From contig JADKDZ010000001.1 in assembly GCA_016718265.1 (NCBI GenBank), forward strand, positions 186,001-250,000: 64,000 bases of DNA, read 5' to 3'. The stretch comes from Uliginosibacterium sp. Its GTDB lineage: Bacteria > Pseudomonadota > Gammaproteobacteria > Burkholderiales > Rhodocyclaceae. This document shows, in pieces, positions 28,531 through 37,889 of the stretch (positions are counted from its first letter, which is position 1; each line of letters begins with the position of its first letter). Below the pieces are notes generated by a model, which had not been told where the DNA came from, searched no databases, and saw only the letters and a program-made list of their open reading frames with translations. The translations under genes were made by a program, and so were the position numbers.

Positions 28531-29220
28531 TCTTTCCACTCCTGAACCGGGCCTGTCGTCAGGCCTCCGGACGCACTTTGAGAGGGTTGAAATATAGGCC
28601 GCCTTGAAGGACCGCACAAGCGCTTTTAATAGGGGTCAGAGTAAATATAATACCTTGCACCAAGACTGCTCTTTATTAATTAGGGACAGAGTTAAATCGG
28701 TGCAGAACTGCATTCGACGTTCTCGATTCTATGGGCTCCATTCAACACACAGCCCGGCCCGCTGTTCTGCTTTTCTCTCTTACTTGCCACAGTGCGACTG
28801 GCATCATCGCTGCGATCATCGAAACGTGACGGATCAAGCCCGCACCGGCATCGATCCGTCCCTCCTCGATTGGCAAGCTGAGAATTCCGTTGCACTCACT
28901 GCGCACAGAAGGCGTGAGTACCACTCGGGGAAGCAGCTGGCAGGATCAACCCGGGATTGGCAGGGATGCACGCCATTCAGAAAGTCCAGCGCGTTCATGC
29001 GCGAAAAGTGACGCGGGCAGCCCTGCCCAAATTCTGGGCCCAATGCAGAGTCGTCAGCACTCTCAAGGTCGATGTCGGTTACAGCAGTCAAGCAAGGTAG
29101 GGGGCCTCCCCATACCAGTTGCAAATACCGCACCCGACTACTTCGCTTGGAGGTATCAAGCCGGATATGCAAGTTCAAGGCTCTCCCACCGGCATGCGTA
29201 AAGGCTGCGCCAACAAGCAC
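28531..29220. other. 690-base gene-free region between gltB and the RAYT gene, with hairpins and repeats
   Basis: No convincing gene is present. The region holds two diverged direct repeats (28630 and 28681), an inverted repeat GACGGATC/GATCCGTC (28828-28835 and 28853-28860, 17-base loop) and a tight GGGCAG/CTGCCC hairpin (29015-29028). Such motifs downstream of a REP-associated transposase are expected for REP-like palindromes or element remnants. The gltB promoter should also lie here (28531-28620), but I found no strong boxes. Confidence 0.5.
28630..28697 (+). repeat. Two diverged copies of TAGGG-(T)CAGAGT-(T)AAAT
   Basis: TAGGGGTCAGAGTAAAT (28630-28646) and TAGGGACAGAGTTAAAT (28681-28697) are imperfect direct repeats 51 bases apart. 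Similar GGGTCAGAGT/GGGACAGAGT tags are common next to RAYT genes in Gram-negative genomes, from my general knowledge. Confidence 0.5.
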
Positions 29221-29928
29221 TCACAACGCCGAGGAGTTCTCGTCGTCCGCGAGTTGCTTGGGGCGACCCTTAGCGAGAGGATGCGTACGGCGAACCAGGC
29301 CGCTTTCGCTTTGCGACGGCACTTCTCCCAGCAACCACCCGCGATGCCCAGCGTAGCGAATCGCTTCAATTTCACCTGCCGGCACGGCAGCATCCAGATG
29401 ACGCTGGTACGCGCCCTGTCGCTCGAAGGGCGTATTCCCTAATGCCCAGTAGCAAGCATGGTCTGAGATCAAAGGGTCGGGCGCCAGCCCCAGGTGATGA
29501 CGCCCACTGGCCCACGGATAAGCCGCAACATCTGGTGCGAGCCCACGCCGAACGGGATTTGACTCAATGTACCGATAGCAGGCCAAGGTATAGTGCCGCG
29601 GCTCAACAGCAGTTGAACGGTAACGCCCCTCCCACAGCGTCCCGCTGCGGTGGTGCTTGTCGTTGAACCAGCGCACATAACCCCGTCCCAGACGCTGCAC
29701 CGCGCTACTGACCGCCTCGGCGGTCGGCGCTGATAACAGCAGATGCACGTGATCAGGCATCAGCACATAGGCATGGATCGCCAGGGAGGCTTCGCGCGCC
29801 GACTCGCGCAGAATGTGCAGAAACCGCCGGTAATCTTCTTCGTCGAGGAAAAGTGCTGCACCGTTGTTACCCCGCTGTAGCACCAACTGAGGGTAGCCCG
29901 GCACGAACAAGCGCCCAAGTCGTGCCAT
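29221..29928 (-). CDS. REP-associated tyrosine transposase (RAYT, IS200/IS605-like Y1 family)
   Basis: A 235-residue Y1 HUH transposase. The HUH metal motif is MPDHVHLLL at about residue 57, and the catalytic Tyr is in CYRYIESNPVRRGL. The N-terminal RLGRLFVPGYPQLVLQRGNN and HHRSGTLWEGRYRSTAVEP are family hallmarks, and the C-terminal KGRPKQLADD resembles the basic GRPxK tail of RAYTs. These single-copy domesticated transposases act on REP palindromes rather than moving as an IS; no left/right ends of an IS are visible. It starts 6 bases after the dgt stop, so it probably rides on the aro-dgt transcript. It is apparently intact. Confidence 0.88.
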   Translation of the reverse strand: MARLGRLFVPGYPQLVLQRGNNGAALFLDEEDYRRFLHILRESAREASLAIHAYVLMPDHVHLLLSAPTAEAVSSAVQRLGRGYVRWFNDKHHRSGTLWEGRYRSTAVEPRHYTLACYRYIESNPVRRGLAPDVAAYPWASGRHHLGLAPDPLISDHACYWALGNTPFERQGAYQRHLDAAVPAGEIEAIRYAGHRGWLLGEVPSQSESGLVRRTHPLAKGRPKQLADDENSSAL

Positions 29929-29934
29929 CGGACC

Positions 29935-31056
29935 TCAGTGCTCGCTGATCGCAAACAGGCGGTGGTGCTCCTTCATTGCGTAGCGGTCTGTCATGCCTGC
30001 AATATAGTCTGCGATTGCGCGGGGCTTGTCCTCGCGCGTTCGCATTTGATACTGAGGAGGCAGCAAGCGAACATCCTGCATGAACGCATCGAAGAGCTCC
30101 GTGATCACGCGTTTCGCTTTGCTCATTTCGCGCAGAACACGGAAGTGCCAGTACAGGTTCTCACGCAGGAAACGCTGCAATTGCCCCTGCTCAGCTTGCA
30201 TGGGCGCGCTGAAGCTGACAAGCGGCGGCGCACAACGCACCGCTTCAAGGCTATTCACCCCGCTCTCGATGATATTGGCCTCGGTCGTCCGAATTAGATC
30301 CACCGCCTGCGCATTGATCATACGTCTGATGGTCTCGTGGATCAGGCGCCGCCCGCCTAAAGACGGATACGCGCTGCGCACCTCTACACAATGCCTGGAG
30401 AAGGCATCCACGTCATCAAGCTGTGACAGCGTTAGCAGCCCTGAGCGCAAACCATCATCAACATCGTGATTGTTATAGGCAATGGCGTCCGCAAGATTGC
30501 AGAGCTGCGCTTCAAGCGATGGCTGGGTCTTGCTGAGGAACCGTGCCCCCAGATCACCCAGTCTCTCGGCATTCACGCGCGAGCAATGCTTGAGGATGCC
30601 CTCGCGCGTCTCGTACATCAGGTTCAAGCCATCGAACTCAGCGTAATGCTCTTCGAGCACATCAACGGTGCGCAATGACTGCAAATTGTGCTCGAAACCA
30701 CCATGCCCAGCCATGCACTCGTTCAGCGCGTCTTGGCCGGCGTGCCCGAAAGGGGTGTGCCCCAGGTCGTGCGAGAGCGAGATAGCTTCGACAAGATCCT
30801 CGTTCAAGCGCAGGGCGCGAGCGAGGGAGCGTGCAATTTGCGCAACTTCTATGCTGTGCGTCAGCCGAGTACGAAACAGATCTCCCTCGTGATTCACGAA
30901 AACCTGCGTTTTGTACTCCAACCGTCGAAATGCTGCCGAGTGGATGATCCGGTCCCGGTCGCGCTGAAACTCGCTGCGTGCCGTCGGACAAGACTCCGGA
31001 ACGCGGCGTCCTTTCGAAGCTTCTTCAGTAACGGCATACGACGCCAACATGATCAC
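29935..31056 (-). CDS. dgt: Deoxyguanosinetriphosphate triphosphohydrolase-like protein
   Basis: An HD-domain phosphohydrolase of 373 residues that removes tripolyphosphate from dNTPs. The metal-binding H...HD...D set is visible as FRTRLTHSIEVAQIARSL, ISLSHDLGHTPFGHAG and LCNLADAIAYNNHDVDDG. The N-terminal RRVPESCPTARSEFQRDRDR and IIHSAAFRRLEYKTQVF are typical of the dGTPase-like subfamily of about 370-400 residues. Two ATGs (31056 and 31050) are possible. The gene follows aroB by 6 bases in the conserved aroK-aroB-dgt order. Confidence 0.92.
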   Translation of the reverse strand: MIMLASYAVTEEASKGRRVPESCPTARSEFQRDRDRIIHSAAFRRLEYKTQVFVNHEGDLFRTRLTHSIEVAQIARSLARALRLNEDLVEAISLSHDLGHTPFGHAGQDALNECMAGHGGFEHNLQSLRTVDVLEEHYAEFDGLNLMYETREGILKHCSRVNAERLGDLGARFLSKTQPSLEAQLCNLADAIAYNNHDVDDGLRSGLLTLSQLDDVDAFSRHCVEVRSAYPSLGGRRLIHETIRRMINAQAVDLIRTTEANIIESGVNSLEAVRCAPPLVSFSAPMQAEQGQLQRFLRENLYWHFRVLREMSKAKRVITELFDAFMQDVRLLPPQYQMRTREDKPRAIADYIAGMTDRYAMKEHHRLFAISEH

Positions 31057-31062
31057 TCGCTC

Positions 31063-32142
31063 TCAGCAGCAGTCATCGATGACTTTTGCTATCTCAGGCA
31101 GCGGCACTGAATCACGAATCACAGCGCTCCCGAGAGACTGAAGCAAGACAAGACGAAGCTTGCCATCTGCAACCTTCTTGTCGTGTTGCATCAGCGCAAT
31201 ATACCGCTCCGAGCCTAGCTTCGGGCCGTTGGCTGGCAAACCTGCCCGCTCTACCAAGCTGCGGACACGCGCAACATCTGCCGCTGCCAGCATGCCAAGC
31301 CACGCAGAGAGCTCGGTCGCCATGATCATCCCGGCGGCGACGGCCTCGCCATGCGACCACTCCCCGTACCCCAAACCCGCCTCTATCGCATGCCCAAAAG
31401 TGTGGCCAAAATTTAGGTGGGCGCGCTCACCCTGCTCGGTCTCATCCACCGCAACAACACCCGCCTTGATGGCGCAATTCCACGCAACGGCTTCGGCAAG
31501 GCGCTCACGGTCACAGCCCAATAGCGCCTCCATGTTTTCTTCAAGCCAGCCAACACGCGCGTTATCTCTTATCAGCGCATGCTTGATCACTTCCGCCAGC
31601 CCAGTTCGCAACTCGCGCGGTGGTAAGCTGACTAGGCAGTCGACGTCAGCAATCACAAGCCTGGGCTGATGAAACGCGCCGATCATGTTCTTGCCGAGCG
31701 GATGATTGATGGCTGTTTTGCCGCCTACCGAAGAATCCACCTGCGAGAGCAGCGTCGTCGGAATCTGTATAAACGGCACTCCGCGCTGGTACGCAGCCGC
31801 GGCAAATCCCGTCATGTCACCCACCACGCCGCCGCCCAACGCGATCAGCGTTGTCGATCTATCGCAGTGCGTGCTCAACAGGCCATCGAAGATCAGGTTG
31901 AGCGTCTGCCAATCCTTATGCGCTTCGCCATCGGGAAGAACAATCGTAGAGTAAGCAATTCCGGCATCACGCAGCCCCGCGACGAGCTTCTCAAGCATCA
32001 GGGGCGCGACGACATCGTTCGTGACAATCGCAACCCGCGGCCGCTTGAGATAGGGCTTGATCAAGGAGCCTTGACCAAGAAGACCAGCCCCAACGTGAAT
32101 CGGATAGCTGCGATCGCCCAGCGCTACGTTGACAGTGCGCAT
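31063..32142 (-). CDS. aroB: 3-dehydroquinate synthase
   Basis: AroB is the second enzyme of the shikimate pathway, converting DAHP to 3-dehydroquinate with NAD and a divalent metal. The 359-residue product has the NAD-binding GGGVVGDMTGFAAAAYQRGV, the substrate-binding TTLLSQVDSSVGGKTAINHP and LGKNMIGAFHQP. The zinc-ligand region is LNFGHTFGHAIEAGLGYG with HGEAVAAGMI. I chose ATG 32142 (MRTVNVALGDRSYPIHVG), the family's normal N-terminus. It overlaps the end of aroK by 19 bases, so aroK-aroB are coupled. Confidence 0.96.
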   Translation of the reverse strand: MRTVNVALGDRSYPIHVGAGLLGQGSLIKPYLKRPRVAIVTNDVVAPLMLEKLVAGLRDAGIAYSTIVLPDGEAHKDWQTLNLIFDGLLSTHCDRSTTLIALGGGVVGDMTGFAAAAYQRGVPFIQIPTTLLSQVDSSVGGKTAINHPLGKNMIGAFHQPRLVIADVDCLVSLPPRELRTGLAEVIKHALIRDNARVGWLEENMEALLGCDRERLAEAVAWNCAIKAGVVAVDETEQGERAHLNFGHTFGHAIEAGLGYGEWSHGEAVAAGMIMATELSAWLGMLAAADVARVRSLVERAGLPANGPKLGSERYIALMQHDKKVADGKLRLVLLQSLGSAVIRDSVPLPEIAKVIDDCC

Positions 32143-32663
32143 AACCGTTCCCACTCCGAAAGAATTTTGCTGACCGCGCTGTTCGAGTTGCATCGCGCGC
32201 CGTCCACGACAAAGTGCGCGGTCTCCCGGTACAGAGGATCGCGCTGCGCGCGCAACTCATTCAGTTTCGCGAGAGGGTTCTGCACCTGGAGCAAAGGACG
32301 ATTACTGTCGTGACGCGTGCGCTCCAGCAAAATGTGGGTCGGCACATCGAGGTAGATTACCCAGCCCGTGCTGCGCAGCACCTCACGATTCGCTGGGTCG
32401 AGTACCGCCCCGCCGCCGGTCGCCAACACAATTCCCGCCGCCTCGGCACCGAGCTCCGCAATCGTCTGCGCCTCACGCCGCCGGAATCCTGCTTCGCCCT
32501 CAAGCTCGAAGATCAGCGGAATTCGAACACCTGTTCGATGCTCGATCTCGTGGTCAGAGTCAAAAAAAATACGGCCCATGCGCCGGGCAAGTATCCGACC
32601 AATCGTCGTCTTGCCCGAGCCCATGAGGCCGATGAGATAAATGTTTCTGGTATCAGGGGTCAC
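32124..32663 (-). CDS. aroK: Shikimate kinase
   Basis: A small P-loop kinase phosphorylating shikimate. It shows Walker A GLMGSGKTT, the shikimate-binding FFDSDHEIE, EGEAGFRRREAQTI and ATGGGAVLDPANRE. The lid region has ERTRHDSNRPLL, and YRETAHFVVD lies near the end. Starting at the GTG at 32663 gives 179 residues beginning MTPDTRNIYLIG, the usual length; an ATG at 32696 would add 11 residues. In either case the 5' end overlaps the 3' end of the Ig-like lipoprotein gene. In most relatives aroK directly follows pilQ; here the lipoprotein gene is interposed. Confidence 0.93.
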   Translation of the reverse strand: MTPDTRNIYLIGLMGSGKTTIGRILARRMGRIFFDSDHEIEHRTGVRIPLIFELEGEAGFRRREAQTIAELGAEAAGIVLATGGGAVLDPANREVLRSTGWVIYLDVPTHILLERTRHDSNRPLLQVQNPLAKLNELRAQRDPLYRETAHFVVDGARCNSNSAVSKILSEWERLCALST

Positions 32664-34485
32664 ACCGCATTTTATAACAGCGCGGCGAAACCCCAAACTG
32701 AATCAGATCAGTTCTTTTCGGTGCATCCGGCAAGCCGTCCGTACGGCGAAGACCTGAATACGCTGGCTCCGCATCAAGCTTCTTGACCTCTGATGCAAGA
32801 ACTCCCAGCGTGAATGGAGTAGGCGTGTAAGAACTATTCTTGCCAATAACAGTGGTAGCGGCCTTTAGCTCTATTTCAACCCAACTACCAAAGCTCTTGT
32901 AGTAGTCAAGATAGAAGGTAGCATGCCCGGCCGCGTTAGTTGTAACCACCACTTGCGAGCCACCTGCACCGTCTCGAGAAGCCATTACTGCCGCGGCACC
33001 GTTCGGCTCGTAAACTCCATCCACGTCAATGTCTCCCGGCTCACCGACGTCTATGTTGCCGTTATTATTCGTGTCTTCAGCGACGCAGGCGTCGGCAACC
33101 TCCTGCAGCCAGAGTTCTCCCCGGGGTTGCCAGAGCCCTTTGAAGAACCGGATGCCGCGCAATGAGATCGTCACCGCTTTACCTGAAACCGGGCTGCCAT
33201 TGCTATCAGTCACAGACACACCCCAAGCCATCTGGTAGCGCTCAGGGATGCCCGTCACTGTCAGAAGGTTGTCAGTCCCCATCACGATGTTAACGCCCAG
33301 CCCGGAGACGGTCAGGCTAGTCGTTCCGCGTATAGCCGAATCGCCCTGCAAGGCGGCACTCACTGCGACCGCCCCGGTTCCCGTGATCGAAGCATCGGCA
33401 GTAAAGTTAGTCGTGGCAGTTCCACTAGAGTCCGTCGTCACTGTGGTCGGGCTAATCTGCCCGCCACCACTTACAGAGAAAACTACCGCGGGACAGTCGC
33501 GGTCGCAAGTGAGGTAGTCTTGTCCAGAGCGAGCGCTGTCGCGGACAGCACCGCTGCACCCGAACTAGGCGAAGACACATAGGCCGTCGCCTCCCCGCCG
33601 GAGTAACCCAGCAAAACCTGATCGACCGTGTCTGAACAGTCGGTGGACACATGTACGCGACCCCTTGTCGCAGAGAAGAGGATGTTCGACGGCGACTCGG
33701 CAAAGCCAAATCCGCTTACCGTGACAGGCCGGCACTCGCCCAATGCAATGTTCTCGTTGGCCACAGGCGACACAAATGAGAAGGATGCGCTACCTGTCGT
33801 GATGGTCTGCGTTGCGCTCGCCCCCAGTGCCGTCGCGGTAATCAGGTCATTACCAATTTTCGATGGTGTGTACTTGACCGTTGCTGTTCCCGTGGCATCG
33901 GTTCGCACCGAGGCTGGAACCGGGTTGCCCAGGCTTGAACTGAACGCAACCGTTGCGCCGGAAACCGTATTACCCGCCTGCATCCTTCACGCCAACGGTA
34001 AGCGTCGTAGGCGTACCGAGAATGGCAGATGACGCTCCCCTGAAAGTCACCGTCGTCCCGGACACCACAATCGAGTTCGTGGCAGATGCACCACCGGACT
34101 TAGCCGTCAGCGTCACTGTCCGATTTGACTTGTCCCCATTAGTGTCAAATGTGACAGAAACCGTCCCTGTCTTATCCGTCGTCCCGGTGCTTGCAGACAG
34201 AGTCCCTGAGGACGCTGCGATCGTCACCGATGCCCCCTCAATCCCTCCATTATTCGCGTCTTTCACAACGGCCTGAACGGTGACTGTGCTGGAGCCATTG
34301 GTCGTCAACGTAGGAGAAGAGACCAACAACGCCACAGACGCAGCCGTGCCGCCGGAAGAACTGCTCGAACTCTCCCCGCAGCTTGCAGCCAGACAGACAT
34401 TGCCATCTGCCCCTCCGCCACCACCACACGCTGCCATCAGCGCAGCGGTCGCAACTGCCAACGCCCAACCCAGATATCGACGCAT
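32653..34485 (-). pseudogene. Ig-like (Big/invasin-type) repeat lipoprotein, broken by two compensating indels
   Basis: Three minus-strand frames read as one protein of about 610 residues. It starts with a lipoprotein signal (MRRYLGWALAVATAALMAAC, lipobox MAAC) and a Gly/Ser-rich linker. Bacterial Ig-like repeats follow (TLTTNGSSTVTVQAVVKDAN, GASVTIAASSGTLSASTGTT, VRTDATGTATVKYTPSK), then further domains ending near RRTDGLPDAPKRTDL. Breaks: one extra base in CCC at 33973-33975 (GCGGGTAA should read GCGGTAAT, giving KDAGGNTVSG), and one missing base in GGG at 33490-33492 (giving TVPAVVFSVSGGG). Both restore the Big-domain consensus, so mis-called bases are likely. It lies between pilQ and aroK, so a surface or pilus-associated role is possible but unproven. 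Confidence 0.7.
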
Positions 34486-34511
34486 TCTACGAACTCCTAA
34501 TACGGTGAAAA

Positions 34512-36677
34512 TCAGCGAACCAAGCTTTGCTCGGTAACAATTCTTGGCGTAATGAATACCAAGAGCTCAGTCTTCTTGTCCAGCTTACTGGATTGCTTGA
34601 ACAAATTTCCAAGCACCGGAATGTCACCCAACAGCGGAGTTTTCTCTGTCGAGTTGGTAGAGTCTTGCTGGAAGATTCCGCCAATCACGACCGTACCGCC
34701 ATTCTCAACCAGAACCGATGTTTTTACATGTTTCGTGTCAATCGGAACACCCATGGAGTTCTGACGTTCATAGTTCGGCTGATCTTTGTTGACATCAACC
34801 GACAAATAGACTCGCCCATCGGGCGTGATTTGCGGCTTGACGCGCAGCGAGAGCATCGCCTTCTTCCAGGTCACGGCTGTCGCCCCGGAACTCGTGGCCG
34901 ACAGGAACGCAAGCTCGGTGCCCTGCTCGATAAGTGCTTCCGACTGATCCGCCGTCATCACGCGCGGACGGGAAACAACCTTTCCTCGACCATCGGTTTC
35001 AAGCGCCGTCACTTCCATGTCAAGAAAACGCGTCGCCGCCTTGTTCCAAAGCACGAAGGACAATGCAGAGGGGTTCGCTGCAGCACCTTCAGGCCGCGTC
35101 GCCGCGAATGAGGTGTTCTGCGCCACGGTATAGTCCGGCCGATCAGCAATCAATCCACTGTAGTAGCCCGTTGCCGCGAGATTTCCACCAATCGAGGTCT
35201 GAGGGATGATCCTTCCGCTGGAGTCAATGCCGCGCGTGCGATTGAAAATGCCGCCGATACCCAAGCGTACGCCTATGCTCTTTGCGAAATTATCGTTTGC
35301 TTCAACAATCTGCGCCTCTATCAATACTTGACGCACAGGAATGTCTATCTCCGTGATCATCCTTCTCACGTCTTCCAATCGCGCGGCGACATCCGTGATG
35401 ATGAGCTTGTTGGAGCGCTCATCCATGATGACCGAACCACGCTTGGATATGATGGACTTTTCCTTGTCCTTCAGGACGCCCTCAAATATGTTCTTCGCAC
35501 TGTGATAATTGATCTGGAACATCTCGGTCCGGAGCGGCTCCAAATCACCAATTTGAGTCTTGGACTCCAGGTCCGACTTCTCACGGGCCGCCAGCTCATC
35601 TTTTGGCGCGATCCAGATCACGTTGCCGTTCTTGCGCATATCCAGGCCTTTTGCCTGAAGAATGATTTCAAGCGCCTGATCCCAAGGTACGTCCTTCAAC
35701 CTGAGGGTCAGCGAACCCGCCACTGAGTCGCTCGTAATGATGTTGAAGTTGGTGAAATCTGAAATCACCTGCAGTACAGACCGGACATCAATGTTCTGAA
35801 AGTTCAGCGAAAGTTTCTCACCCGCATATTTGACGGTTCTCCCCGCGCCCTGTACCAGTTTGCGTGGATCTTCCTGAATCGCTTTGACTTCCACAACAAA
35901 CTGCGTATCGGTCTGATAAGCGTTGTGCTCCCATAGGCCATTCGGCGTAACAACCATACGCACCATATTGCCTTGCTGGGTTGTGACCACACTTGAAACC
36001 GGCGTACCAAAGTCGGTGACGTCCAGACTCTTTCGCAGGTTATCGGGCAAAGACGTTTTGAGAAACTCAACGATCAGATTTTGCCCTTGCTGACGAATGT
36101 CAATCCCGGTATTGGAATCCGACATATCGACCACTACGCGCGCTTCACCCTCCTTGCCGCGCCGAAATCCGATATCACGGATCGCGTGGCTGTCAGGCCC
36201 GCCTTTCTGCTCGGCAAAGCGCGCTGTAGTCGTTGCCTCGGCAGATTTAGCTGTCGCGGGCGAAAACACAATACTGATCTCGCGCCCGTCTACCTTTGTT
36301 TCATAGCTCAACGGTCTTAACAGGTTGATGACCAAGCGCGTACGATCAGCCACTTGAACAATGTTGGCACTTCGCACGTCACCTTCATTGATTGACTGGG
36401 CATTCTTGCCGAGCGCGTTGGTCGTTCCGGGAATGTCAATCGCTACTCGTGCTGGGTTGGAAACACTGAAGCTGCCGATCTGGCCCTCCAGCGGCTGCTT
36501 GAGCAGAATTCTAACTACAACACTGCCATTTGCACTCGATGACTGAACAGACTCGATAGCATTTTTGGCGGGAGCAACTGCAGTACTCGACGTTGCCAAG
36601 GACTCAGCAGCGCTCGCCGAACATAGCCCACATACGGCAATAAACAACGGTGCAACGACACGCGATATGATGGTCAT
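34512..36677 (-). CDS. pilQ: Type IV pilus secretin PilQ
   Basis: PilQ forms the outer-membrane gated channel through which the type IV pilus emerges. The 721-residue precursor has a signal peptide (to about residue 24, SASAAES). Two AMIN-type beta domains bind peptidoglycan, one near residues 40-150 and one containing RVVVDMSDSNTGIDIRQQGQ. An STN/N0 domain (LSLNFQNIDVRSVLQVISDF), an N1/KH-like repeat and the C-terminal secretin domain (VLIEAQIVEAN, SRPRVMTADQSEALIEQGTE) follow. The end is VPVLGNLFKQSSKLDKKTEL then LLVFITPRIV. It is last in pilMNOPQ and overlaps pilP by 4 bases. Confidence 0.96.
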   Translation of the reverse strand: MTIISRVVAPLFIAVCGLCSASAAESLATSSTAVAPAKNAIESVQSSSANGSVVVRILLKQPLEGQIGSFSVSNPARVAIDIPGTTNALGKNAQSINEGDVRSANIVQVADRTRLVINLLRPLSYETKVDGREISIVFSPATAKSAEATTTARFAEQKGGPDSHAIRDIGFRRGKEGEARVVVDMSDSNTGIDIRQQGQNLIVEFLKTSLPDNLRKSLDVTDFGTPVSSVVTTQQGNMVRMVVTPNGLWEHNAYQTDTQFVVEVKAIQEDPRKLVQGAGRTVKYAGEKLSLNFQNIDVRSVLQVISDFTNFNIITSDSVAGSLTLRLKDVPWDQALEIILQAKGLDMRKNGNVIWIAPKDELAAREKSDLESKTQIGDLEPLRTEMFQINYHSAKNIFEGVLKDKEKSIISKRGSVIMDERSNKLIITDVAARLEDVRRMITEIDIPVRQVLIEAQIVEANDNFAKSIGVRLGIGGIFNRTRGIDSSGRIIPQTSIGGNLAATGYYSGLIADRPDYTVAQNTSFAATRPEGAAANPSALSFVLWNKAATRFLDMEVTALETDGRGKVVSRPRVMTADQSEALIEQGTELAFLSATSSGATAVTWKKAMLSLRVKPQITPDGRVYLSVDVNKDQPNYERQNSMGVPIDTKHVKTSVLVENGGTVVIGGIFQQDSTNSTEKTPLLGDIPVLGNLFKQSSKLDKKTELLVFITPRIVTEQSLVR

Positions 36678-37198
36678 TTCTTAGCCTCCCGCTCCTGCAA
36701 CTGAATTGTGCTAACGCGCTCAACCCAATCACCGTTAGCATCTTCGATGAGTTCTTTGAGCACAACTTCTGTCTCACTGATTTTTGTCACGACACCAAAG
36801 TTCTGCCCCAGATAGTGCCCCAGCTTCACCTGATGAATCGTTTTATCTGCTTGAATGAGCGCAACAGGGTGCCCTCCCATCATCATCAAGCCAACCATTT
36901 TGAGCGTTTCAAGCGGGTACGCCTCAAGGGGCTCACGACGGTGGCTCGGGTCTGGCCCCTTTGCCCCTGGCGCTCCAGGCCGTTTTTCGGGCTCCAAACG
37001 TGAAACCTGGAAGGGATCAACGACACCAACGGCATCGTAATCTACGGTCGGAAATACTTTCAGCGGCGGCAGTGATTGCACCTGCGGACGCATGTCTTGC
37101 GCCTGCGTTTGCATCCAAAGCTTCAAATCCTCGTTCTCACCACCAGCACATGAAGCAGTGAGCACGCCGACGGCGAACATCAGCCATAACTTACTCAT
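36674..37198 (-). CDS. pilP: Type IV pilus inner-membrane lipoprotein PilP
   Basis: PilP links the PilN/PilO inner-membrane complex to the PilQ secretin. The 174-residue protein has a lipoprotein signal (MSKLWLMFAVGVLTASC) and a proline-rich periplasmic linker. The C-terminal beta-domain includes VDPFQVSRLEPEK, YPLETLKMVGLMMMGGHPVA and VKLGHYLGQNFGVVTKISET, which are diagnostic of PilP. I chose ATG 37198 because GGAG lies 8 bases upstream. It overlaps pilQ by 4 bases and follows pilO by 22 bases. Confidence 0.95.
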   Translation of the reverse strand: MSKLWLMFAVGVLTASCAGGENEDLKLWMQTQAQDMRPQVQSLPPLKVFPTVDYDAVGVVDPFQVSRLEPEKRPGAPGAKGPDPSHRREPLEAYPLETLKMVGLMMMGGHPVALIQADKTIHQVKLGHYLGQNFGVVTKISETEVVLKELIEDANGDWVERVSTIQLQEREAKK

Positions 37199-37220
37199 TT
37201 CGTATCTCCAGCCCGCGTTA

Positions 37221-37889
37221 TCACTTCTTCGTCTCTTTGGCTGCTTTTTCACGCCGCTGCTTGGCTACTTCTTCCTCGTCCAAGTAGCGATATGTAACGG
37301 CTGTCAGATCCATCTTCAGGCCACCGTCTTTGTTCAAACCAACCGTAAGGTCCCGGAGCGTGACGATCCGCGGCAATTTTGCAATGTCTCCGGCAAACTG
37401 ACCAAAGTCGTGGTAGCTCCCCGTCAAGCCAATCGCAATTGGAAGCTCAGCATAAAAGTCACGAACCATTTCCTGGCCTGGCTTCCAATACTCAAACTGC
37501 AAACCCCGCCCACGACCGGCCTGGTTGATATCAACAAGCAGCGCCTCCATTTCGGATCGGTTCGGCAACTGCTTCAGCAAAGCGCCGAACTGCCGATCAA
37601 TTTCGGCAAGCTGCTTCTGGTACTCACCGAGATTCACTGCCTGCCGCTTCTTTGAAACCCACTCGTCCTTAAGCTTGATCTCTTCAGACTGCTTCTGCTC
37701 CAACTGCTCAATTTGATCTTTCCAGCTAAACCACCAAGCAGCGAGCAGAGCGGCAATGAGCAGCACCAACAAGAGCGCGGCCTTGGGTGCAACAGGCCAT
37801 ACACCCGGGTCATTTGGGTCTATCTGGCGAAAGTCGTCAGCCAGCCGCCCCAGAGAAAAGCCCCCTGATCCAGCAGAGAATGTTTTCAT
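37221..37889 (-). CDS. pilO: Type IV pilus assembly protein PilO
   Basis: A 222-residue bitopic inner-membrane protein. A cytoplasmic N-terminus (RQIDPNDPGVWPVAPKAALL) precedes one membrane helix (LLVLLIAALLAAWWFSW). A coiled coil (EQLEQKQSEEIKLKDEWVSK) and a periplasmic ferredoxin-like domain (FYAELPIAIGLTGSYHDFGQ, LPRIVTLRDLTV) follow. DPNDPGxWP is the PilO N-terminal hallmark. It heterodimerises with PilN in the alignment complex. Its start lies inside the pilN frame as given (53-base overlap), which is probably caused by a frameshift at the pilN end. Confidence 0.95.
   Translation of the reverse strand: MKTFSAGSGGFSLGRLADDFRQIDPNDPGVWPVAPKAALLLVLLIAALLAAWWFSWKDQIEQLEQKQSEEIKLKDEWVSKKRQAVNLGEYQKQLAEIDRQFGALLKQLPNRSEMEALLVDINQAGRGRGLQFEYWKPGQEMVRDFYAELPIAIGLTGSYHDFGQFAGDIAKLPRIVTLRDLTVGLNKDGGLKMDLTAVTYRYLDEEEVAKQRREKAAKETKK

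Noticed and set aside
25843..28545. 900-codon open frame antisense to gltB
   Set aside because: It mirrors the codon periodicity of gltB, whose protein is conserved throughout; the antisense product has no recognisable domain.
28834..29220. 128-codon minus-strand frame after the RAYT gene
   Set aside because: No ribosome site, unusual composition and no recognisable motif; it overlaps the hairpins of a non-coding region.
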